From Miscanthus floridulus (taxonomy: Eukaryota > Streptophyta > Magnoliopsida > Poales > Poaceae): DNA of 64,000 nt. Under the pieces are notes generated by a model. That model saw nothing but the letters and a program-made list of their open reading frames with translations. It did not search any database and had not been told where the DNA came from. Shown piece after piece: positions 21,803 through 33,917 of the stretch. Position 1 is the stretch's first letter, and each line of letters begins with the position of its first letter. The stretch covers positions 54,619,633 through 54,683,632 of the forward strand of contig NC_089584.1 in assembly GCF_019320115.1 (NCBI RefSeq), written 5' to 3'. The position numbers and the translations under genes are program-made.

Positions 21803-24800
21803 TGTAACACCTCTGGTGTTTTGACCTAGCACTAAAAATTGACATGTCATAATGTGCATTGCAAAGCATTCATATAGTATAAAGTTTTGAATGCATTCAC
21901 TAAATAAGGTTTATTTCATAATGTTGTTATTTCATGTGATGTGTTTCAAAAACCCTAAATAAAGATCATGACCACAAGGGTCAAATTTTATGTGATCATG
22001 TGAGGCCATGTGTCATTTGACTCAAATAACCCTAATGGGCCATGTTACTGGTCAAAAATCAAAATTTAAGTAAAAGGAAGACAAATAAAAATTTAATTCA
22101 AATTCAAATTATAAAAGTCCTTTTTGCCCCTTTTGACTAATTCAAAATCCATATGGAATTTGGGGTTGAGGAAAAAAGCAAAGTTGGGGGTTATTTTATG
22201 TGGATCAACTTTGGTATTCAAAGTTTTTCAAGTTTACATATAAAATTTGGAGTAATTTTGAAATGATTCAAATGCTCAAATGCACCCCAAATTCAAATTT
22301 CAAAATGGAGGCAGAATTTGAAAATATTTCTAGAAGCAAAGTTGTAGAGTTTGAAAAATTGAATAACTTTCATTTTTGGAGATTTTCAACTTCTTTAGAA
22401 AATTTGGGAGTAATTTGAAAAATAGACACAGTGGTAGTTTTGTAATTATTTCAAAAATCAACCTCCACCTCTCTGCTTGCCGCCGGCGCCACGCAGAGGT
22501 CACCGCCGATCGGATTTTGCCGCTTCTTCGCATGTTGACATGCAGCCGGTGCCGTGGCGAGCGCGGGCGTGCGCTGTCGATGCTGGGCAACACCTTCCCG
22601 GCTATAAATAGCAGCCACCGCCGTCGTCATTCCCGTTTTCCCCTTCTGCTCTGCTCCGCCACCAGCTTGCTCCGCCACTCGCCGTAGCCTCCATCGCGCA
22701 GCATTCGTCGTGCCCAGCTACGCCTACATGATCGCCTCGGCCTTGCGCCTCTCTACGGTTTGTCTACGCCACTTGGGTTGGCCGAAGTCGCCCGGCGCAA
22801 CTGCTTCTTCCCCGAGCCTGGCCGAAGCTCCGCCAACATTGTCTCGACGTGGCTAGGCCATTCCAGACCATCTCCACCTTCACCAAGCCCACCGACGTGA
22901 CCGTGGTGAGCCACTGAACGTGAAGTTCACTTTGCTTTTGACTCTACCGCAGTCTTGCCAGGGTTACGCCGTGAGCCGACGTGCTCGTGCCGCCATGGCC
23001 GGCGTGGGGTCTTCTCCGGTGTACCTTCTGCCATTCCAAGGACGGGATGGGTTCATAGTAGGGTGTAGATCATTTTGGTGAGGTCAGCTTCGCCGGAGCA
23101 TCACCGTCGGCGCATTTTATGGCCGGTCAGTGAGGGCAGCGCTGTCGTGACATGTTTGAGTCACTGACGGGTGGGGTCAGCCTGTCAGTGCGAGTGAGGA
23201 AGAAGAACAGTGAAGATTTTTATTTTCTGAATTTGTGAATAGTGCTGAAACTTTGGGAATTTGTAGGAAATTCATGATAGCTCCAAAAATTCTAAAATTT
23301 TGTGTGTAGCTTCTGTACATGTTCTAGTATGATTTAAAAATTTGAAACTTGAATAAATTTTTAATGTTCAAATATTCAGTCCATTAATTGAAAAATGCAA
23401 TTTCCATGATTTTTGTAGGTCACTGTATAATTCCAAAAATTATGAAATTTGTTTTGGTACACTAATTTGTCATGAGGAATCTTACATAAAATTTTTAGGT
23501 CATTTGGAACAAGTTCATGTTTGGGCTTAATTCCAAATTAATTCAAACATAGATAAAGACAAACCCTAAGTGTTTGAATAGTGTTTGATCTTGTTTTGGT
23601 CATGTTTTGTGACTAGTAGGGTTTCAAGATCCACTTGGTCAAGTCACATGTGTGGTTCTTGATGGTAGGATTGCAAGTTGGTTTTGTTGGCATGCAACTG
23701 TACCATGAAATAAAATCCTTTGCGGGGTGTTTTTACATTTCATGTACCGTGAAAGCATCATGTTTACATTATCATCATGTTAAAGCATATGTTATCATTC
23801 ATGTAGAACCCGAGAACAAAACGATTCTAGTTGAGCAAGTTCTGGAAGAATCCCCGATTGTCACGGGATTCGATAATTGTGGTACTGTCCGGAACCTAAA
23901 ATCGTCAACGAAGGCAAGCCCCGGTTTATGCATTAAACCCTTACCTTGTTTACTTTGAAAAGTTTATCACCTATGTTACTTATTGCATTAAGTTGATTAA
24001 GTTTGAATGTTACCTACTTGATGCATTGCCTACCTTGTTAATTGTTTACTATCCTTGAAGATGTTTTCTTTTAAAAAGGCGTAGATTGCTTAGTATGCTT
24101 TATGGTAGGTTTTCAAAGTAAAAGTTTCGATACAATCAAAGATGGCATACTAGCCAAAGAAAGAAAAAAGGTAGAATGAACTAGAGACTAGTTGGGTGAC
24201 TTATCTTGAATGTTGGGTAATGTTGCCGACTATGTCGCTTAAAGGCCACTCATTGTGGATCTTCTGAACGAGACACTTTGTAGTACTGGTCACATACTCC
24301 AGTAAGCCTACTTCAGCTAATCCGATACTAAGATGAATGCCCACGCACTGGGAGTGGAGAGATGGCGGGAGTAGCGTGTACCCTCATGGCTAGAATGTGG
24401 CCGGATTTGAGGTGTGCTGTGCTCTCGGGTGGCGTGGAGATGGCTTAGTATAGGAGGATCCAGTAGCGAGGTTGATATATGCAAGATTGAGTTCTACATA
24501 TGTTGTGTGATAAGGAATCCCTAGCTGGGACTTGAATCAATTTGAATTGCCGGTGCTCCGCAGATATGGAGACTCGATTCATTACAGAAGCAATGCAGGA
24601 CTGGTGAATTACTAAAATATGAGAAAAGAATGGAATGACAAGGATTGGAATATGGAAAATGTACATTTAGTTGAGGTAATGAACTAAAGGAACTTAAGGG
24701 TAAAACTTGAAAATAGAATGGAGAATAGTAAGCTTTTGGCAAAGAACTTTTGAATCTTGCTACATCCTTACCTTGCCCCAAACCCCTGCATCTCTAAAGT

Positions 24801-25306
24801 CTTACATCCCGTTATGTCGGGTTAGTCTTGTTGAGTACCTTTGTACTCAGGGTTTGTTAACCCTTGTTGCAGGTGAGTCGCATGCGCAGGCTTGTTTTGG
24901 TCCCTGCTGCATGTCTGTGTTTGAAGTCAATGACGATGAGGAGTGATGAATGGCCTTTGGACAAGGCACTAGTTTGTATGATAAATAAAGTTAATGTAAT
25001 ATTATCCCTCTACTATGGTTGTATGACACTTATGGTATTGTAAGTTTGAAAACAACTGGTTTGTAACTATGTTATCTTAAGACTTCCGCTATCTTTTACT
25101 CTGGTATATATATTTGAATAAACTATTCTAATCTGCAATGTCTATGATTGGGATTCTATTTGAAAAGAGAATCATGGATGATTCAGGTTTCCCGAGGACA
25201 CCCGACAGACCTGTTGAGTTGTTGGGAACTCGTGTACGCTATCCGAGGTCTGTTAAAGACAATGATAGGTGCACGTGGGCCCGATTCCTTAGGAGGTTCT
25301 GCCATA
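21803..25306 (+). repeat. 3' LTR of the Tekay element
   Basis: It starts TGTAACACCTCTGGTG and ends GAGGTTCTGCCATA, 3504 bp. The terminal CA of the 5' LTR reads TA here, one C-to-T change. TATA box at 22603-22610; hairpin motif at 24833-24864. It is colinear with the 5' LTR with scattered transitions and small indels. Confidence 0.93.
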
Positions 25307-25311
25307 GGCTG
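25307..25311 (+). repeat. Target site duplication, right copy (GGCTG)
   Basis: It pairs with GGCTA at 12541-12545 across the Tekay element. Sequence after it continues LTR 'A' (compare 61915 onwards). Confidence 0.7.
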
Positions 25312-26022
25312 GGCCTCAATCTATTAGAGTGCACACACTGGAGGTAGTAAGGATGTGCGGGGAGCTAGACGTGAGCCCAAGGGTAGGGTAGTCTTGATCA
25401 TCCTGGCAACCGGTAGAGTCCCTAATTGTGTGGCGCTGATCAAACCCATGAAATGTGTACCTAAGTTGTACCAAAGGTTACCTAAAGCTACCATGGCTGG
25501 TAGACCTAGGTTTGTGTTAGGAATACTACCTAGCTGGTTGCAATCGATTCGAATCGCCGTCTCTCCTAGATAGTGAGAAACTTGACTGAGCTTCCTTCTA
25601 TCATAGTGTGAATGGCAAGTGGAATGGTTCTGAGGATGATATAATAAATGGCTATGGTTACTATTGTTATGCTACCTAATCATATACCACATGTTTGGCA
25701 CAGGTTAGTTGCTAATCTAGAGATAAATAGCTACAATTAACCTAGTGACCAGATTATAAATGTATAGTTCAACTAGTGCTTTTTTATGCAAATGCTGTCA
25801 AGCTAGCTCCACTGATAAAGCCTTGCATGATCCTTGGAGTCACTTTAATTTTGGTTTATGATGGGTAAGTCTAGCTAAGTACCTTCTTGTACTCAGGGTT
25901 TATTTCCCACTTGTTGCAGATAACACAGTCTATCAAGGATACTGCAAGAACTGCTTCTCTCCCACCGTGGATGAGGAGTAGGCCATGGGCAAGGTGCTTC
26001 TATATATCTAATCTATGATGCT
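25307..26022 (+). mobile_element. Tekay-type LTR 'A', right part
   Basis: It resumes LTR 'A' (GGGCCTCAATCTATTAGAG, then CACACACTGGAGGTAGTAAG), colinear with 61915-62611 of the solo LTR. It includes the TTGTACTCAGGGTTTATTT motif. It stops at 26022 where a SIRE-type LTR begins. Compared with the solo LTR about 335 bp of its 3' end, including the GGTTCTGCCACA terminus, is missing and was not found elsewhere in the window. Confidence 0.8.
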
Positions 26023-27825
26023 TGAAAGCATCTAGGCCCCTAGTTGGGTTTCGGTAATTAATGACAATACATAATTACTATGACTAACGTGTGTTTTACA
26101 GAGGCAATTAAGTTAGGTCATGGTAATGGAGATTGATTGGGCAATCATGGTTGTCATGCCCCTACGATGGAAATCATTTCGGTTTTTAAAGGATGGACGA
26201 CAGGGTTAAGGATGGACTAGTTCTAAGTGTCGTTTGGAGTTGAAGAGACACTTAGAGTAGTTTAGGACTTTGTTTTTCCTTTGGCCATACTATTAAGGGG
26301 GGTATGGATGGGTAGCTTGACCTAGGTGAGTCTAGTGGGTTAGGTGTGGTGCACACTTGTCAAATCTAGCACTAGGTAGCTCCTAAATAGCCCTTAGATC
26401 AATTGGAGCAAACTTCATTCACATATGATTGCGAGATAGAAGTGAATGGAGGGTCAAATCATGCTCTTTCATCTCCATTTGAGTAAATCTCTATAATGCT
26501 TTCATGCTATGTTAGTTTGCTATAGTATGCGTAATGTTTGATGTATGTTCATACATCTTTTAAATTAAGCATGGAGCTTAGTTTAGGGGTGCTAATCATA
26601 CTTCCAAAGGCTTTTAAATTAAGCTTGGTGCTTAGGTTAAAATGCCTTCCTAAATCAAAGTAGACATGGTGTCTAGGCTAATTTTTTAGCCAATGGTATA
26701 CTTTAGTAGACCCTAGATATTTTGTTGGACTAATCCCTGCATGAAACTCTCAATTCAATTTGGGTAAGTCACAAGATGAATTCAAATCAGAGATGAAGCA
26801 AGGCACATGATGAACTCCAATAACTTTGCACAAAGAAGGCAGATGAAAGCACTACATGAACAATGAGTGAAGTGGAAGATCGAACAAAGTGTCAAAGATC
26901 AAAGAGTAGAAAGATGGCATGACAAAAGGATGTGAAAGGAAGGGTGCAATCTAGGCAACAAGAAGTCATAACTATGAGGCTAGCCAAACAAGGAAAACTT
27001 CAAGCAAAAAGGGAAGGACCATCACAAGTCATCTACCACTCGTCATGTGGTGTCATCATGCTTCAATGATGAAGGTAACATCGTAAGGTGAATGGTTATT
27101 ATTTAAATAGTTTTCCTTGATTCGGGTAGACACATAAATAAGAAAAAAACATATTTGAGTTACAACTTGCTTGATCTAATCTAATTAACTCAACATGTTT
27201 AGTTCTTTAAGCTTGTTACTAGCACCATTTTCTTGATCTTACAGCCTTAACCAAATAAGCTAGAAAGTTGCATACCTTATCTCTGAAAGATGATAGTCAT
27301 AATCATAATACCTTATGGACAATCCTTCCATAGGTTAAGAAACTCAACCCTTTTGGCCAAATATACTTAAATATTCATACTCAATCTTCTGGTCCTATCA
27401 TCCATGTTATAATTGAACAAAGCACATGACATCAACTTCATCTTGTTCAATGTGCCTAAGGATAGAGAGGAATAAGTAAAGTTTTGGTTTTGTTGGTGTT
27501 TTCCCACCAATAGAGCCCATGCACTTGATCTCTGCCTTGTCTTTATGTGCAGGGCACACTTCAAGCAAAGTGTGGGGAAAGTTAGTCGATCCCCCAATTT
27601 CTACAAGTGTTCTAAACCCGTCAAACCAAAATCCAAACTCAAAACCAAGATATGTTTGGCGGAAGAAGGTGACATCACCATTAGAGGTGTCATCACAAGA
27701 ATCCATGTCTTAAAAGTAAACCAAGATACTTGATCAATGAACTTCACAAGGAGAAGTCTGGTTCAAAGGACTTACAACACTGAACCCTCACTAATAGAGC
27801 TAGCTTGGGGGAGCAGCACTCCCAT

Positions 27826-27961
27826 GTATCTAGGTAAGTATTCTTTCCCCTTTGTATTAGTTTTAGTTTCTTTTAATTATTAAAAAATGATGAATGAAAA
27901 AAAATTATCTTTGCATTTATAGTAATAATGTGTGATCTAGTAAAATTGAAAACAAATTTCA
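27826..27961 (+). repeat. Athila-like 3' UTR block, copy 1 of 3
   Basis: The block AGGTAAGTATTCTTTCCCC, then TTTAATTATTAAAAAATG and GTGTGATCTAGTAAAATTG occurs here, at 31354-31485 and at 35705-35838. In this copy and the third it is preceded by GGGGGAGCAGCACTCCC. What follows differs: here and at 35838 comes a filler segment, at 31485 a longer A/T-rich UTR. Confidence 0.8.
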
Positions 27962-28256
27962 GAAGGCAGAGATTTATACACTTTGCGTTCAGAAGCTGTG
28001 ATTACATAGATTTTGCGTTCAGCACTCCCTGACCATGAAGCTCATCAGCCTATAATTTTGATTGCTTACCACCTTCTTGAAAGTAGAACAGGTGCTCACA
28101 TAGAATGGATAGTTAATGAACTAATGCCGACTGCTAATAAAAGTGAATATAAGGACGCACACTTAGTAATGCTTCCTACATATGCAATAAACACATAAGC
28201 CCGATAGCCTTGCATATCCTTAGAGTCTTTTTTCCTCCTGTCGGGCAAGTCTTACT

Positions 28257-28295
28257 GAGTACAATTGAGTACTCAGGGTTTTATTTCCCCCTATT
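28257..28295 (+). repeat. GTACTCAGGGTTT hairpin/acceptor motif
   Basis: GAGTAC-AATTGA-GTACTC is followed by AGGGTTTTATTTCCCCC and an ATTGTAGGTGAC end. It resembles the Tekay LTR motif at 15582-15621 although the surrounding sequence is otherwise unlike it. The second copy is at 36134-36177, where the AG reads GCAGGTGA. Confidence 0.65.
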
Positions 28296-29487
28296 GTAGG
28301 TGACAGGTGGATGCTAGAGCTAACCTTTGTGTGTGGATTCCTCCTGGTGGGCTCAGAGGGGATTTTCTTTACGCTTGAAATCCCACCAGAGCCATGCATG
28401 TTATTTAGACTAGAAAAATTTCCACATATATGCTACTTGCTTTTGCATTGAATTTTGTCAAGCTTTGTGACCCTTATGAGAGGGTTGTCATGATATTAAA
28501 ATCAATATCATGTACAAACCATCCAAATATGCACTACTCCTACACTAAAGGTAGGCGCATAAACATGCCTTCCATCTAGATCCACCCAAAAATATTTTAC
28601 TCCTACACTAGGAGTGAACACAAAAATATGCTTAATAGGTTTTCCATCCACCAAATAAATGCTCCAAGTTATTATTGCTACCTCTCAAAGTTTTGTTGTA
28701 GAAAAGAGGCATGGGCTATGCAAAAGTTATTCATAAAAATGAGAAGAAAAAATGATGAGAAAAAATGATGAGAAAAAATGGACACAAAAGTGTCTGAGAT
28801 ATTTAAAACAATCGGTACTTAGATGCCCGCTTGAAAAAAAGAGAAAAAGAGATGAATAAGATAGCCCATGTTCTCTAGCAAATGTTTCCAAGTTTCAAAA
28901 GAGAGATAAGTTTTCAAGGAGCAAAGTAGAATTAGGTTAGCCACTATATATATCCCCCATATATCTACACACATGCACATCTTGATTTGATTGTATGACT
29001 CAACTCTCTTTGGATCCATTGTTTGACTTTACAATATATGCATTGCAAGTATGCTCTAGCTTTCTTCCTACCTATGAACTCCACATAAGCTTTAGTTATA
29101 GGAAGAGAAAAAGGCATAACATCAGTATTGCCTTGGTGAGGATCCACAAATACCACATATATTGAGAGACTTGAGAGTGTCATATAATGGAATCTCTGAG
29201 TTTTATTTTGAAAACCTATAAAAATTTGAGAACAATGGTGGAACAAAGAACTTGAGACATAGCACTTAACTTGATCATTCTATCTTTCAATTGCTCAAGA
29301 CCCAAGTGACGGCTAAGAAGTCCCATAGTTGAAGGTAATATGGATGAGTTTGAAAGTCAGATCAGCTTATTCTAATCCGGAGGAGAACTCTTGATTGAAC
29401 GTGTTTGTACTTTTGAGGTGTGAAAGCATAGTAGCAACTTCTAATTCGTTGCTGAGTTTAGCTTTGTTTAGGGAGTAGCAAAGGTTA

Positions 29488-29501
29488 AGCTTGGGGGAGC
29501 T
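29488..29501 (+). other. Polypurine tract before Athila-like LTR, copy 1
   Basis: AGCTTGGGGGAGCT stands directly before TGTTGACGG. The same tract is at 37351-37364. Confidence 0.75.
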
Positions 29502-30690
29502 TGTTGACGGTCATTAATGTCAATTATAAACCATCAACATAACTTGCATATATACCTAATTCCATCACCAAACTTAGGTCTAGGGGTTTAAACTGACAAA
29601 TTCCATGAGTTTTAGTGAATCTATGTTTTTAGCAGGGTTTAATTAGAAAAACCATCAAGGTGGACCTATATGTCAGAATTAATTGCTCTTATCCATGGCA
29701 TAAACAACACTAGAAGGATCTAGAATACACTAGTAGACACCACACCACAACGGAGGGCGAGAGGCCACCAGGTGGGGCCGACCGGTGCCACCTGTAGGCT
29801 AGCCGGACTATGGGGTCCACAAGTCAGCTCTTCCTTGCTATGACGGTTCTCCACCACCTCCTAGATTGCATCTACGCTATCCTTTTGAGTTAGTTTGATC
29901 TGAGGGTTCAGAATTGACGCTACCCCCTATATATACAGCCATGTACTCCCTCTAGCGAAGCCATCCCTAAAACCCTAATTCATATCTTTAGGATCGAGCC
30001 AGCAATCAGGAGAAGATTAGTCCTCCATAGGATCTAGTCTTATAAATAATAGTGAGATGGAGTGTGCAGGAAGAGTTTGGCGGAAGTGTTGGCCTATCGG
30101 TGCTCTCTCTATGGCTTATACCTTGGTGGATCCAAGTTCTATTTGAGCTTGCTTCTAAGACTTTTCTAGCAATCAACTTCTGATTCAAGTAAGCATCTTA
30201 TTTATATTGTTCATCAGGGATCGTGACTCTTTTGAGTGCTTTATTCTCTTCCTAGAGGGAGTAAAGTATTAATCATAAGTGTAAGCATGGTGCTTAGACT
30301 TAGGTTAATCGTGGTTGCACCCTACATTCCGGATCGGTGGTAGCTCACGAGGGTGACTCTTATAGCCTTGTTGAATCCTTTGTAGTCCACCTTTCGTTTG
30401 TAGGCCAAGTAGGATCCGATTACTAAGGAAAGCATCCTCTGCTGGTGTCTTTCCCTTAGTAATGTCCCTAGTTGAATAGTAGAAGACATAGCTTACCGAA
30501 CTCAAAACTAGAGAACCTAAGTTATCGTCTCTACGCTCCTATTTATCCTAACCTTGTTGCTACCCTTAGTTAAGTTAGACCATTGTTAGTCTCACACAAT
30601 TCTCTGTGGATATGATACTTGGAATACTTTTAGGTAAAACCTATAGTGGTATCTGTGCGCTTGTGGATTTATCTATGTACATAAATAAAT
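29502..30690 (+). repeat. Athila-like LTR (TGTTGACGG family), copy 1
   Basis: It starts TGTTGACGGTCATTAATG after a PPT. A TATATATA box is at 29928-29935, followed by ACAGCC. It ends near a GTGCGCTTGTGGATTTATC segment; the exact 3' end is uncertain. It lies within the 5.3-kb repeat, so a twin is at 37365-~38545. The palindrome arms at 44191-46745 are diverged relatives. Confidence 0.75.
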
Positions 30691-31047
30691 ACCAATAGGG
30701 GTGATGTCGTCATGAAGGAATCATTGCACAATGCAAGACAAGTTTAAGCCCTGATGATAAGTGGGAGAGCGATCAGATTTAGAAGGCAAATGATTAACCA
30801 ATCTAACTGGCACTGCATGGCATGGAATCGCTGGTGTCTGCTCCCATCGGTGATCTAGCCCTAGTTTCTCACTAGTGCATGATGTTGGGCAATCTTCTTA
30901 TCGACGGCGTACGTCCCATGTGGGCGGTGGTTGGCCCAATTGAGGACATGCTCCCTGATGATGGACTATGTTCCAATGACGGGGCGCACTCTCTAGGCAA
31001 AGGGGGTAGACCAGCAAGCCATAGCGGCTAGCACGTATCATTAGCTT

Positions 31048-31356
31048 CTAGCTCTCGGGGATAGGAGTTGCAAACCCATGTCGATGATCATCTTCTAAGT
31101 CCGTCGTAATGTAGCCTAGAGAGTGCTTGGACATATCCTCGGTGGATGGCGAGTGGGAGCACGAGGATACATGAGACTCGCTTGTGACATGGGCTAGCAA
31201 GAATAGAGGAGGCCATGTAGCATGTGATGATCGCAAAGTGGAGCGCATCGGGAGTGGTGGTGGTGAGGGAACCACCGGTGCCGCTAGCGCCAGCGTCGTC
31301 ATCGAGGGCGACGGGGAGAGCAATGGCAGTCTAGGAGAAGGCGGGCGCGAACGCAT
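31048..31356 (-). CDS. Ser/Pro-rich ORF of unknown origin, copy 1
   Basis: A 102-residue minus-strand ORF: a Pro/Ser-rich first third (PRLPLLSPSPS, VVPSPPPLP), then FLLAHVTSESHVSSC, and the end HRHGFATPIPES. The N-terminus is cut at the repeat junction (31346), so the Met is accidental. The second copy at 38911-39501 has about 100 further N-terminal residues but an in-frame stop at 39091. I recognise no family. It could be a captured host or LINE-type fragment, or coding-like sequence of a retroelement. Confidence 0.35.
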   Translation of the reverse strand: MRSRPPSPRLPLLSPSPSMTTLALAAPVVPSPPPLPMRSTLRSSHATWPPLFLLAHVTSESHVSSCSHSPSTEDMSKHSLGYITTDLEDDHRHGFATPIPES

Positions 31357-31930
31357 CCAGGTAAGTATTCTTTCCCCTTTGTTTTAGTTTTAGTTTCTTT
31401 TAATTATTAAAAAATGATGAATGAAAAAAATTTTATCTTTGCATTTATAGTTATAATGTGTGATCTAGTAAAATTGAAAACAAAATAAAACGGTGTGTCT
31501 AGTTTGATTTAATTTATTTGAAGAGATGATAGCAAATAAAGTTGACTCAGAATAATCGCTTAATTGGAAATGATGAATAGTTGCTCTGTTGTAAGTCCTT
31601 TCAAGTACCTAGTTTTTAGCCTTGAATTCTCCCGAGTTTTGGATAAAATTGTTTTGATATAAGAATTTACTCTGAACTTAAAACTCATGGTGCCATATGT
31701 TTGATCTAAGTCTAGGTAATTGATAGATATGATATGAGAAGGTCTAGGCTACTGTTTATCTTGCTCCAAGTGACACTAAAGTTCTAGAGATTTACTTTTT
31801 GAAAAACACAAAAATACTACATGATGAGTTCCTGTATGACAAAGCTTGAAATCCCACCTGAGCCATACATGTTATTTAGACTTTGCATTCAGAGGCAGAG
31901 ATTACAGGCTGATGAGCTTCAGGGTCAGGG
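31354..31930 (+). repeat. Athila-like 3' UTR block, copy 2 of 3, with rearranged end
   Basis: It begins inside CCAGGTAAGTATTC and continues with the uninterrupted A/T-rich UTR that is missing from the two 5.3-kb repeats. It rejoins them at GCTTGAAATCCCACC (31844) and ACATGTTATTTAGAC. At 31903-31932 it carries GGCTGATGAGCTTCAGGG, the reverse complement of sequence at 28022-28053, a sign of an inversion-type breakpoint. Confidence 0.65.
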
Positions 31931-31932
31931 AG

Positions 31933-33560
31933 ATTCTTAGGCTTTAGGAGCAACCTGTCTGGCTACATGAGGTTTGCTATGGACAGACAACGCCTCCTAG
32001 ATGCCCTCATGGCGGTATGGTGCCTCCTGCAAACTTGGTCCACCATTGATTCATAGAGCCATTCGGTGAAGGGTCGAGCAGGACACCTAGTGACCTCACT
32101 CCTACAGCTAGAGTGCTTGATGCTATCATGAGGAGGACATTGCTTCTGAGGATGGGATGTCATGAGGGGTCGACTCGCATTCAGTTATGGCTACTGAATG
32201 CCCTGATGTAGCAGACTGTATTTGATATTTGGGATCTCCTACTATCAGAGATGGATGATACTATTGTAGAGGGGTTTAGAGGTCACCAACAGTTGCCATA
32301 TGCTCACTGGATTACATTCTTGATTCATAGAGTAGTTAAAGTGAGGCCACCTAAGATGCTAGCAGAGTACAGTGGTGCTACTATAGAGTTTCCTGCATAC
32401 AACATGACTTAGATGTCCGCCATAGTGCAGTAAGGGCACCTCGCCAGTCGCGTCATCGTCTAGAGGTGCTAGAGACTTCAGCCTAGCAAGATGAGACCAT
32501 CTGGGGTATAGCAGCTATAGAGGAGGAGTAACTTGATGCTTAGTAGGAGGGGATGGTCGAGAGCGACCCTAGTGACAGTATTGATGATGACTACCAGGAC
32601 ATTCCTCAGATGCCTCCACGATGACATGATCATGAGGCCAGTAGCTCCAGTTTAGCTCCACCTGCACCATAGAAGACCCCACTCTACTTGCTATCCTTGA
32701 GCGGATGAGGCAGGATCAGGCTCGCTAGGCCTAGGAGACTGCTGCTACTTTCGCATAGTTTTAGACCAGGCAGGATGAGTTTCAGTGACAGCAGCAGGTG
32801 ATCTAGCAGTAGCAGCAAGATATACAGCAGCAGCAGTAGGCCATGCATCAGCAGCAGCTCCGCATGCAGCAGTAATTACTTGGATTTATGTAGCATGTTG
32901 TCTCTACTATTGGAGCTCCACCGCCATAGCATACACCTCAGCTTGGTTAGCCTACCACCACTTCATAGACTCTAGTTGTACAACCCAGTGGGCTTCAAAG
33001 TCAGGGACAGACTGCCACTCAATTTGCTTCACCTACAGAGTAGGTGTCCCAATGGTTTGCCTCGCCAGTGCCAGCCCTGCAGTTCACACCTTTTTAGACA
33101 TGCTTCACACTGGCTCAGACTTCCTCACTGCTTGTGGTAGATACTACAGTCTCTAGGAGCCTTGGTGCTACCATCAGTGAGTTGACAGGGGAGCCTACTC
33201 TACCATATCTTCATGTCCTAGGTCCTTCCATAGTTGCACCTATTACCGAGACTATAGAGACACTCCCTTCTTCAGTTGCATCATCAGAGCCGCCTGCTAC
33301 AGTCATATTGTAGAGTCTCAGGCCGCACCAGTCCCTGATCCGACCCAAACCACTTCAGCATCGCTTCCAACTATAGAGGGTTAGTCAGCTTAGAGCTCAG
33401 GATTAGATGATGATGGCACATAGTTCTAGCTCGCTCCTCGTACATCAGCGCCCGACTCATCCATTATAGCCCCGCTGACTGACCCTTAGGTTTTGGTGTT
33501 TGACGCCAAAGGGGGAGAGGGATCGAGTATATTAGACTTAGGGGGAGAGATTCATTTAGG
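31933..33560 (+). pseudogene. env-like / 3' ORF remnant of a SIRE-type copia element
   Basis: This stretch has coding character but is full of TAG stops. One frame reads TRIQLWLLNALM, DIWDLLLSEMDDTIVEGFRG, LPYAHWITFLIHRVVKVRPP; a later part is Gln-rich (about 32780-32880, CAG repeats) and then Ser/Thr/Pro-rich. It ends with GGTGTTTGACGCCAAAGGGG and two AGGGGGAG purine tracts, as in the region after pol of SIRE-type elements. The envelope-like label follows family position; I see no clear membrane segment. gag and pol are absent. Confidence 0.6.
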
Positions 33561-33897
33561 GGGAGCTTATCTATTATATTTGGTTTTTTATGTGTGATAC
33601 ACTATTATGCATTCATGTGTTTACTTTCATGCATCGAACTATTTTTATGTGATAGTGATATCTACGTGATCGTGATATTTATGTGATATGTGACATGTTT
33701 GCTCTCTACTTTGAATTATTTATATGTCATATCACTTGTGTTATGCTCATTTGCTTTGCTTTCTGGGTTTTACTCTGATGTTGGCTTGGGTCATATAAGC
33801 TTGTCTAACTCTTTTGTTCTTATTTTCAAAAGCTTATATGAATCAAGCATGTTAAAAACCTCATCTCTTTCACATACTCAAGGTGGTATTGTCATCA

Positions 33898-33917
33898 ATC
33901 ACCAAAAAGGAGGAGAT
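33898..33917 (+). other. Polypurine tract of the SIRE-type element
   Basis: AAAAAGGAGGAGAT directly precedes TGAAAGCATC, preceded by GTCATCAATCACC. This is the standard 3' end of SIRE-like internal regions. Confidence 0.85.

Larger units (their letters stand above)
12546..25306 (+). mobile_element. Full-length Tekay-type chromovirus (Ty3/gypsy)
   Basis: This is a complete 12.8-kb element: 5' LTR, tRNA-Met PBS, a leader ORF, gag, protease, RT, RNase H, integrase, chromodomain, PPT and 3' LTR, with a 5-bp duplication differing at one base. The long (3.5-kb) LTRs and C-terminal chromodomain fit the Tekay (Del) clade. It is inserted in Tekay LTR 'A'. By eye I counted about 16 differences in the first ~780 bp of the two LTRs (about 2%), so the insertion is fairly recent. 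The gag-pol frame has no frameshift but 16 stops, so this copy is not autonomous now. Confidence 0.95.
26023..31346 (+). repeat. 5.3-kb direct repeat, copy 1 (SIRE LTR start plus Athila-like 3' end)
   Basis: It begins exactly at TGAAAGCATCTAGGCCCC, a SIRE-type copia LTR start, and matches 33918-39212 end to end with scattered substitutions and small indels. The first ~440 bp look like copia U3. The rest is Athila-like 3' UTR, an LTR (29502-~30690) and a fragment with a minus-strand ORF. It ends at 31346 in GGCGGGC, where the copies diverge. Apart from that ORF, no coding region is recognisable. Confidence 0.85.

Noticed and set aside
12546..25306. A perfect 5-bp duplication using an AT...AT element boundary (AGGCT)
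   Set aside because: The 5' LTR ends CCACA next to the PBS, which fixes the LTR end; a single transition in the 3' LTR and one in the duplication explain the data better.
32785..33156. 123-residue ORF in the env-like region
   Set aside because: Ala-rich shadow of a CAG-repeat frame; the neighbouring frame has the better coding features.
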